Shown one piece after another: positions 5,700 through 10,491 of a stretch of DNA of 10,491 bases. The stretch is from Tenericutes bacterium ADurb.BinA155 (GTDB lineage Bacteria > Bacillota_I > Bacilli_A > RFN20 > CAG-826): NCBI GenBank assembly GCA_002068375.1, contig MVZL01000029.1, forward strand, positions 1 through 10,491. The letters run 5' to 3'. The stretch's first letter is position 1. Each line of letters begins with the position of its first letter. A program made the translations under genes and the position numbers. The notes beneath the pieces were generated by a model, which saw only the letters and a list, made by a program, of their open reading frames with translations, had not been told where the DNA came from and searched no databases.

Positions 5700-6405
5700 A
5701 GATAGCAAACGAGGGATAGCCGGCGATTTGAGCGCAATCGAATCCATCCTTTTCCATCCAAGAAATCGCGGCTAGCAAATCTTCAAAAATCGGAGCAGGG
5801 AGACCGCAAGGATGGGCGTTATCCAATAAGGTGGACAGGCGGATGATGTCACGGCCATGCTTGCGGACATTCGTTAAAGAGATCCCCGGGGTATTTTGAA
5901 GATAGAGCGTGCGATTGCCTAAAAAGGCTTTTGCCTTCAACGGGATCATGGCCTCTTCGTTCAGATAAGAAATCTCTTCCTTTTCGACATGGTCCTCGAC
6001 GAAACGGCGATAGAGCGGCTCAAGCATGATCGCTGAGAAGCTGACCTCATCGGAAACGCGTAAATGGAGCAGATGATCCGAAAGGTTCTCCCCCAATGCT
6101 TGGTCAAAGCAAAAGAGCTCGATCACGCTGGGATAACTGTGGTCTTTTGGATGGCTAAGTCGATAGGAGCAAAAATTGGAGGACCGACTGGCTTCTTCGT
6201 AACCGCCTTCTTGGGCAAAACGAACGAGCCGGGTAATAAAGCTCTTTCGTTTTAGCGAAGCCAGCACGATCAAATCCAAATCGGTCGTGGCGCGGGGCAG
6301 CATGTTGTTTTTTAAAGAAATCTCCGCGAGGGCGGTTCCCCCGATCACCACATAGTCATCGCGGAAAGAAGCAAAAGCCGAAGCGAACTTAGTTAAGGGA
6401 ACCAT
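5662..6405 (-). CDS. AbiEii-like nucleotidyltransferase (probable toxin of a type IV-like TA pair)
   Basis: A 247-residue member of the DNA polymerase beta-like nucleotidyltransferase superfamily. VVIGGTALAEI (19-29) is the GG(S/T) motif. RATTDLDLIV (38-47) holds the paired metal Asp residues Asp43 and Asp45. VIELF (94-98) sits near the expected third acidic position. LKAKAF (156-161) and RKHGRDIIRL (181-190) match the K/R-H-x-x-D-I-x-R-L helix seen in AbiEii/MenT-type enzymes. Such proteins add nucleotides to tRNA or other acceptors and block growth. The start at 6405 overlaps the upstream regulator gene by 17 bp, the normal antitoxin-then-toxin order. The SD is weak, so translation is probably coupled. 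The final 13 codons lie in repeat copy A. A housekeeping role is less likely given the partner. Confidence 0.83.
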   Translation of the reverse strand: MVPLTKFASAFASFRDDYVVIGGTALAEISLKNNMLPRATTDLDLIVLASLKRKSFITRLVRFAQEGGYEEASRSSNFCSYRLSHPKDHSYPSVIELFCFDQALGENLSDHLLHLRVSDEVSFSAIMLEPLYRRFVEDHVEKEEISYLNEEAMIPLKAKAFLGNRTLYLQNTPGISLTNVRKHGRDIIRLSTLLDNAHPCGLPAPIFEDLLAAISWMEKDGFDCAQIAGYPSFAIFSAQVQKHYFPI

Positions 6406-7345
6406 GGAGTAAACGCTCTTTCATTTCACGGACCGCTTCTTGGACTCGATCATCCGGGTCCTTCTGATAAAGGGCGATCACCTCCAGCGGATTGAGGTAA
6501 CCGTCTAAGGGATAGCAAGGCCCAAAAGCGAAAACATCAATCCGCTGATAGGCTTGTCCCGGTAACCGTTCCCGTTCGGAGTAAAGGCGAATCCCCTGAA
6601 GCGCCTTGAATTCCTTTTTGGAGAGGGCGATTCCCGGGCACTGGGGCAAGAGGTCGCTATAGTGACCTAAGGAGGCTTCGGCCCCTTGGATTTTTCCTTG
6701 GGGCAAAGGATCATAGGTGTAATAGGTCGCCTTTAGGGGCGATAGGAGCAAAGGATAAAGCCGTTCCAAGAACGCGGCGCGGTCATGAATCCGGGCGTAC
6801 TGAGCCGCGGTGGCAAGGCCTTGTTTCCGTAGGAGTCCGAGCCCAAATAAAGTTCGGTTAGCTTCGCTACAGAGGCTCGGTTGAAGCAAAATCTTCGTTT
6901 GGATCGCTTTGATCGGATAAAAGCCGACCGGGGCGAAAAGATAGAAAGCGGCCAAGGCTTGGCTTTGAAGGTCGTAGGGTTGGGGGGCCCGCCGCTTTGG
7001 GCTCGAACGGTATAAGTCGAAGAAGGGGATGAAGACTTCGCCTTCAAGGCTTAAGAAAGGAACATGGCGTTCCCTTAAGAGGACCTGATCCGATTCCCCC
7101 AAGCTTTGAAGAAGGAAGACTAAGGGTTCCGGCCGCGCGAGTTTCGCGTAGATCTCCGTGGCCATAAGGACCTCCGAAGCGGTCCGATAGTTTAAGGCAA
7201 GAGCCATCATGACTCTTTCCGCCCCATGATAAAGGAAGAAGCGATAATCCTTTTGCAAAGCAAAGGGCCAGTCCCCCTGGGGCAACTCTTCAAAACGTCC
7301 CGGAGGAAGAATCGAAGATAAAAAGTCCGATAGTTCTTGTTCCAC
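6389..7345 (-). CDS. AbiEi-like winged-helix regulator (probable antitoxin)
   Basis: A 318-residue partner of the nucleotidyltransferase. Residues 70-112 resemble the small alpha/beta segment found before the HTH in this family (VPFLSLEGEVFIPFFDLYR). Residues 121-180 form a winged-helix-like domain (QPYDLQSQALAAFYLF...EANRTLFGLGLLRKQGLA). Residues 195-245 match the following 'A..L.SP....Y' block (YPLLLSPLKATYYTY...GAEASLGHYSDLL). The C-terminus (RIDVFAF...LNPLEVIALYQKDPDDRVQEAVREM) fits the DP.SL..L....DERV..A pattern of such regulators. AbiEi-type proteins repress their operon and offset the toxin. The start is GTG at 7345: a stop codon (TAA, 7355-7357) lies in frame just upstream, and TAAAAT ends 6 nt before it, predicting a leaderless mRNA. 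Individual matches are by eye. Confidence 0.74.
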   Translation of the reverse strand: MEQELSDFLSSILPPGRFEELPQGDWPFALQKDYRFFLYHGAERVMMALALNYRTASEVLMATEIYAKLARPEPLVFLLQSLGESDQVLLRERHVPFLSLEGEVFIPFFDLYRSSPKRRAPQPYDLQSQALAAFYLFAPVGFYPIKAIQTKILLQPSLCSEANRTLFGLGLLRKQGLATAAQYARIHDRAAFLERLYPLLLSPLKATYYTYDPLPQGKIQGAEASLGHYSDLLPQCPGIALSKKEFKALQGIRLYSERERLPGQAYQRIDVFAFGPCYPLDGYLNPLEVIALYQKDPDDRVQEAVREMKERLLHGSLN

Positions 7346-7351
7346 ACGGAC

Positions 7352-7357
7352 ATTTTA
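7352..7357 (-). promoter_or_regulatory. -10 element of the AbiE-like operon
   Basis: The minus strand reads TAAAAT (5 of 6 to TATAAT), then exactly 6 nt, then the GTG start at 7345. This is the same spacing as at hipB. The -35 is poor (TTCAAG, 3 of 6, 16 nt upstream). No SD is placed correctly for the GTG. Confidence 0.45.
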
Positions 7358-7431
7358 CCACTATTTATTTTTTCTTGAATAGTGTTTGAACTCCCGAACA
7401 ACCTCTCTTTTTCATCCATGAACGAAGGCCT

Positions 7432-7524
7432 CCCTTCACTTTTATATAGGGGGCGAAAAGGCAAAAAGGGCCAAAGTTCGTAAAAGCCCGATCAGAAAAG
7501 AGGACCTTGGAACTTGGGCGGAGA
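7432..7524. repeat. 93-bp direct repeat, copy B
   Basis: Direct partner of 5607-5699, offset by 1825 bp, in the same orientation. Mismatches are single bases at four sites plus a 10-bp block (7500-7509) holding seven. On the minus strand it ends in GAAGGGAGG, an SD-like run, as copy A ends in GAAGGGGG. Together the copies bracket exactly the two-gene AbiE-like operon. Confidence 0.88.
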
Positions 7525-7611
7525 TAATCCCTCTTGGCTCGCCCTTTCGATCTCCGGATCAAAAAGAGAACCCTTTGGTCCGAAGTCTTTCTCTTTCTTT
7601 CTTTAATCGGC

Positions 7612-7642
7612 TACAATGGCGGGGTAAGAATCCAAAGGAAGG
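7612..7642 (+). promoter_or_regulatory. -10 element and SD of the CDCPAC gene
   Basis: TACAAT (7612-7617; 5 of 6) and AAAGGAAGG (7634-7642), 9 nt before the ATG at 7652. No clear -35 lies at the right distance; the region is pyrimidine-rich. Unlike its neighbours this gene has a normal leader of about 28 nt. Confidence 0.5.
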
Positions 7643-7651
7643 AATCCCCAA

Positions 7652-8011
7652 ATGCAAAAAGAACTTGATGCGATTGCCTTAGACGCCACGAACCGCCTTT
7701 TAGCGGCCCCAATGGCCTGTAAAGAAGCGAAAGAGGCGGCGAAGGGATATTTAGCCGCCCGGGGAACGCCGAAGGAGCGCGAGGCCTTAATCGCGTTTTT
7801 AAGGGAACTGAGCGAAGACATCACCTCGATCGGGGATCTTGAAACCTTCGCGAAGTCGCGGGAAGCGAAAAGCGAATTTGGGGAAGAAGGGGCCAAAGCC
7901 TTCTTAGCCCATGTGGAAGAACTTAAGAAAAGCGGAGCCCTCTTCTGCGATTGCCCCGCTTGCAAGGCGGCGGAAGATCTCCTCGATCTCCGGCGCGAAC
8001 TCTTAAAGTGA
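7652..8011 (+). CDS. Small CDCPAC-motif protein, function unknown
   Basis: A 119-residue soluble, mostly helical protein with a C-terminal CDCPAC cluster (Cys99, Cys101, Cys104) and a fourth Cys at 23 in AAPMACKEAKEAAKGYL. From memory this matches a small Firmicutes family (typical pattern: AAPSCC.EAK.AA..WL, SEDI..I..L..FA.S, FG...A.....H..ELK..GA..CDCPAC) that is often mislabelled as an Hsp90 or heat-shock protein; it has no Hsp90 fold. The paired Cys sites could bind a metal or be redox-active, but no function is known to me. A good SD (AAAGGAAGG) fixes the start. The gene converges with the GGDEF gene with only 4 bp between their stop codons and no terminator visible. Confidence 0.8.
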   Translation: MQKELDAIALDATNRLLAAPMACKEAKEAAKGYLAARGTPKEREALIAFLRELSEDITSIGDLETFAKSREAKSEFGEEGAKAFLAHVEELKKSGALFCDCPACKAAEDLLDLRRELLK

Positions 8012-8015
8012 GAAT

Positions 8016-9587
8016 TTAGTCTTTGCCGACGATATTGCCCCGGCCCGAAGTCTTAGCCTCATGGATCGCTTCGTTCGCCTTCTTTAAGGCCACGGGAAAT
8101 TCCGGATAGGCTTCGGAAGGATAGACCGTATAACCAATGCAGCAGGATAAAGGGACTTTCGTTCCGTTAGAAGTTCTTAGGTCCACCGCTGCTAAGCCCG
8201 CTTGAATCTCCTTAAAGAACGGAGCGATTGCTTCAAAGGAATCGACGCTCCAAAGAAACACGACTTCATCGCCACCATACCGGAAGATCCGGCGGGTCAC
8301 GCTCCCATAGCCTTTAAAGAACTGACCCCCTAAGCGTAAGGCGAGGTCCCCGACTTGGTAACCGTAATTATCGTTGATGCTCTTAAAGTGATCGTAATCG
8401 AGTAAGGCCAAAACCAAGTACTTGCCTTTTTTAGCGAGAAGCGGGACCCGGGCCTTTTCTTTTTCTAAGGCGCGGCGGCTCATTAAACCGGTTAAGGCAT
8501 CGGTGTCGCTTTCTTCTTTGTAGCGGCTCGCCCGCTTCGTTACTTTTTGATAGGCGCTTTCCATCCGGACGAAATCGAAGTGGAGTTTCGTGATTTCCGC
8601 GAAGTCCTTGGTGTAGCTTTCTTGCTGGGCTTCGTAGAGCTTAGCTAAGGCGGCATTGGCCTTGGCTAAGCCTTCGCCATCCTTGGTCCGTAACGCTTCG
8701 GCTTGTTCCGCTTTCGCGATAAAGAGTTCGGTCGCTAAGCTGGGCGCGGCTTCTTCCGCTTTTTGGATCGAGGCTAAATAGAGCTTGGCGTCCTCGTAGA
8801 GACCGGATTTGACCAAGAGGAGATAAAGATCCTCATCGTCCTCTAATAAGAAGCTCGTGGCCTCGGGATCGCTCCGTAAGGGCGAATGGAGGAAGTCTAA
8901 GGCGAGCTTGTGGAGATTGCTCTCCTCGTGGAGAGCTAAAGCGACCTCGGCCTTGCATAAGGGCAAGAAATTAAGGAACGGGGGCTTCACCGGAAGCGGG
9001 GCGATTAAGGCCTCTAAGGCCTCTAAGCGTTCTCTGGACTCGAGATAACGGCCCATCGTGAGAAGGATCGCCGCCTGGTTATAGATGAGGCTGGCCTTTA
9101 AGGCCGGATCGGCCTCATCGCCCACGTAGTTGAGGGCGCGGTTCAAGCAGAGCAAACAATGGTCGTAGTCTTTGATCTCGCGATACGGGGCGGCGAGATT
9201 GGAATAGATCGTGCTATAACGGTCCGGGAGTTTCTTTTCCTCGGCGAGAGCGAGAGCCTGTTGGCCAAAGAAGATCGAAAGATAGTAACGCTTCTTGAAG
9301 AACATGAGGGCGGCTAAGATGATGAAGCAATCGACGTAGAAGGGCTTGAAGGGGTATTTCTCGTAAGAGAAGAGAAAGGTCTTGAGCAAGGCTTCCGCTT
9401 CGGGGTAACGGGCTTGGTAGAAGAGATCCATCGCTTCGTAATAAGCGGCGAGCTGGCGGGTTTGGGGATTCTTGATCCGTTTCCTCGCCAAAACCGTTTT
9501 GGCGTAGCTATAGCCTTCTTGGGGGTTAACCGCGCTCAAACGGTTGAATTCTTTTTGGAAGCCTTCTGGAGTGAGATTCGGGTCCAT
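8016..9587 (-). CDS. Cytosolic TPR-GGDEF protein (probable diguanylate cyclase)
   Basis: A 523-residue protein with two parts. Residues 1-330 are helical repeats of TPR type (for example RYPEAEALLKTFLFSYEKYP, then YSNLAAPYREIKDYDHCLLC and QAAILLTMGRYLESRERLEAL), with a likely coiled linker to about 355. Residues 360-520 are a GGDEF domain: DALTGLMSRRALE, DYDHFKSINDNYG (metal Asp397), RYGGDEV (438-442 in the signature loop) and EAKTSGRGNIV. The signature reads GGDEV rather than GGDEF, keeping the catalytic acidic pair. No RxxD inhibitory site precedes it, so c-di-GMP product inhibition is not expected. There is no membrane segment; the TPRs may sense a protein or peptide. The ATG at 9587 lies 6 nt after a -10 element with no SD, suggesting leaderless translation. 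Confidence 0.9.
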   Translation of the reverse strand: MDPNLTPEGFQKEFNRLSAVNPQEGYSYAKTVLARKRIKNPQTRQLAAYYEAMDLFYQARYPEAEALLKTFLFSYEKYPFKPFYVDCFIILAALMFFKKRYYLSIFFGQQALALAEEKKLPDRYSTIYSNLAAPYREIKDYDHCLLCLNRALNYVGDEADPALKASLIYNQAAILLTMGRYLESRERLEALEALIAPLPVKPPFLNFLPLCKAEVALALHEESNLHKLALDFLHSPLRSDPEATSFLLEDDEDLYLLLVKSGLYEDAKLYLASIQKAEEAAPSLATELFIAKAEQAEALRTKDGEGLAKANAALAKLYEAQQESYTKDFAEITKLHFDFVRMESAYQKVTKRASRYKEESDTDALTGLMSRRALEKEKARVPLLAKKGKYLVLALLDYDHFKSINDNYGYQVGDLALRLGGQFFKGYGSVTRRIFRYGGDEVVFLWSVDSFEAIAPFFKEIQAGLAAVDLRTSNGTKVPLSCCIGYTVYPSEAYPEFPVALKKANEAIHEAKTSGRGNIVGKD

Positions 9588-9593
9588 GGTTTT

Positions 9594-9621
9594 ATGATAA
9601 CCCGTTTCCTTCTTTTGTCAC
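9594..9621 (-). promoter_or_regulatory. Promoter of the GGDEF gene
   Basis: The minus strand has GTGACA (9616-9621; 5 of 6), a 16-nt spacer and TATCAT (9594-9599; 5 of 6). Six nt separate the -10 from the ATG at 9587, so the predicted start point is the ATG itself. No SD is present. Confidence 0.6.
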
Positions 9622-9694
9622 GAGACAATAGGGTTGAAGCGTGGAACTACCTTAATACTGGCGATGGATTCTTGCTTTTTGGCCGTCCAAAGCG

Positions 9695-9731
9695 AAAAGG
9701 AAAACCCCCGCTTCTTTGAGGAAGGGGGGTT
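9695..9731 (-). terminator. Rho-independent terminator after the alpha-amylase gene
   Basis: Hairpin at 9703-9731: on the minus strand arms AACCCCC and GGGGGTT, an internal mismatch, then CTTC/GAAG, with a 6-nt loop. It is followed by a T-rich tail (TTTTCCTTTT, 9695-9704). It lies 22 bp beyond the amylase stop and upstream of the GGDEF promoter, so it separates the two units. Confidence 0.85.
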
Positions 9732-9753
9732 CGCTCGATCCGAATAATCGGTT

Positions 9754-10491
9754 TTAGGCTTTCACGAGAACCACCACACCCGAAGCGGCGGTTCCGGAGA
9801 GTGAACGCGAGGATAAGGTGAAGGTGTTCCCACTCACAAGATCCTTGTAATTGCCGTCGGGGAGATTAGAAAGGTTCACGGAGAAGCTACTAGAACTCGT
9901 GGTGACGATCACCGCGCCATAGGACCCGTTACCATAACGTTGGATCGCCGCGCAGTTGCTGCCAGTGGAACTCGCTTCATTCGTGCCTTCAAAGGCGACA
10001 TGGAACTTATTCGCCGCCGCGATGGGCGCGCTCACGTAGCTCTCACTTTGAGCGGTATTCATCGAGGAGCCCGGACGGATGAAGTATAAGCTCGAGGCGT
10101 CCTTATGGGCCGTAACCAAGCAATACGCCTTATCGACATTGCTCTGGCTCGAATTCTTCGATTCGCCATCGCTATTCATGTAGGTATCATGGCTCTCGCC
10201 CCAAAGGACGGTGTATTTCGCCGCTAAGCCCGAAGGATAGTTGATGTTCGCCATGCCCCCGGTATTGTTGCTATCGACCGCGCTCCGGATTGAGTTACCC
10301 GCTTTGTTATCGGTGAGGGCATCGAAGTACGGGGTGTAATTGCTGTAACTCCGGGAGTTCCCCGCCGAGTTCAAGATCTCGCCATAGGCGAAGAGATCGC
10401 GGCTATAGGTCGACTTCGCGTAAGTGCGGGCCGCCATAAGCGTATTGACCCAGAAGTCGGACGCGCAATTATCGCCATCGCTTGGAAGCTC
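9754..10491 (-). CDS. GH13 alpha-amylase, C-terminal part (5' end outside window)
   Basis: Predicted endo-acting alpha-amylase that cleaves internal alpha-1,4 bonds of starch. The frame is open through the right edge, giving 245 visible residues; the Met at 10437 is internal. The first residues (ELPSDGDNCASDFWVNTL) match the segment following the missing nucleophile strand. The catalytic acid Glu is residue 38 of the fragment (LFAYGEIL, codon 10378-10380). The transition-state Asp is residue 102 (GESHDTYMN). After the barrel comes an all-beta C-terminal domain rich in Ser, Thr and Gly (from about residue 160), ending GVVVLVKA. The composition suggests an exported protein, but the N-terminus is not visible. 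A strong terminator follows. With the GH31 enzyme at the other end of the window it suggests a starch-degrading lifestyle. Confidence 0.92.
   Translation of the reverse strand, partial: ELPSDGDNCASDFWVNTLMAARTYAKSTYSRDLFAYGEILNSAGNSRSYSNYTPYFDALTDNKAGNSIRSAVDSNNTGGMANINYPSGLAAKYTVLWGESHDTYMNSDGESKNSSQSNVDKAYCLVTAHKDASSLYFIRPGSSMNTAQSESYVSAPIAAANKFHVAFEGTNEASSTGSNCAAIQRYGNGSYGAVIVTTSSSSFSVNLSNLPDGNYKDLVSGNTFTLSSRSLSGTAASGVVVLVKA

Larger units (their letters stand above)
7346..7651. other. 306-bp intergenic region between the AbiE-like operon and the CDCPAC gene
   Basis: No convincing gene. It holds the -10 element of the AbiE-like operon, a strong SD (GGGAGG) with an ATG at 7419 opening a short out-of-frame ORF, repeat copy B (7432-7524), a pyrimidine-rich stretch near 7585-7604 and the TACAAT/SD signals of the plus-strand gene at 7652. 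Short frames crossing it share a peptide with the region of repeat copy A only because of the repeat. Confidence 0.7.

Noticed and set aside
5492..5761. ORF sharing the peptide FTNFGPFCLFAPYIKVKG with an ORF at 7365-7562
   Set aside because: The shared peptide arises only because both frames cross the 93-bp DNA repeat; neither frame has independent support as a gene.
5607..7524. Insertion sequence or composite transposon
   Set aside because: The repeats are direct, no transposase lies between them, and I saw no terminal inverted repeats or target-site duplications.
7603..7965. 120-residue minus-strand ORF opposite the CDCPAC gene
   Set aside because: It is a Ser/Ala-rich antisense shadow; the plus-strand gene has an SD, a -10 element and a recognised Cys motif.
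10435..10437. Met at 10437 as the start of the amylase gene
   Set aside because: The frame continues upstream to the edge with family-typical sequence (ELPSDGDNCASDFW), and the barrel would be incomplete; the gene is cut by the window.

Overview
The window reads as a chromosomal segment of a Bacillota-like bacterium (Firmicutes, possibly a gut Erysipelotrichia or Acholeplasma-type lineage). The grounds are Shine-Dalgarno (SD) sequences of the GGAGG/AAGGA type, sigma-A-like promoters (TATAAT/TTGNNN), TGA used as a stop codon, moderate GC, and a CDCPAC-motif small protein of a kind I recall from gut Firmicutes. The lineage is inferred, not proven.

Layout. (1) Positions 1-2521, minus strand: a glycoside hydrolase family 31 (GH31) alpha-glucosidase, followed 57 bp downstream by the start of a three-helix membrane protein cut by the left edge. 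(2) Positions 2522-2685: a divergent promoter region with several dyads. (3) Positions 2686-4186, plus strand: three genes joined by two ATGA overlaps, encoding a Cro/C1-type repressor, a stand-alone HipA N-terminal subdomain and a HipA-type kinase core. This is the HipBST architecture. (4) Positions 4220-5122: a single-pass membrane protein with a serine-rich tract, with its own promoter candidate. (5) Positions 5125-7345, minus strand: an unrecognised 157-residue protein, then a two-gene AbiE-like (type IV toxin-antitoxin type) nucleotidyltransferase and winged-helix regulator pair. The pair is bracketed by two 93-bp direct repeats lying 1825 bp apart. (6) Positions 7652-8011: the CDCPAC protein, convergent with (7) 8016-9587, a cytosolic TPR-GGDEF protein. 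(8) From 9754 to the right edge, minus strand: the C-terminal part of a GH13 alpha-amylase followed by a clear hairpin terminator.

How it fits together. The two glycosidases point to starch or maltodextrin use: GH13 cleaves the polymer and GH31 trims the oligosaccharides. Between them lies an accessory block of about 4.7 kb with two different toxin-antitoxin-like modules and two unrecognised genes.

Most notable observations: the HipT-like kinase has Ser where the family has the metal-binding Asn of its catalytic loop; the direct repeats frame the AbiE-like pair as if it were a cassette that could be lost or gained by recombination; and several genes (hipB-like, AbiEi-like, GGDEF) have a -10 element exactly 6 nt before the start codon, which predicts leaderless transcripts in a genome that otherwise uses SD sequences.
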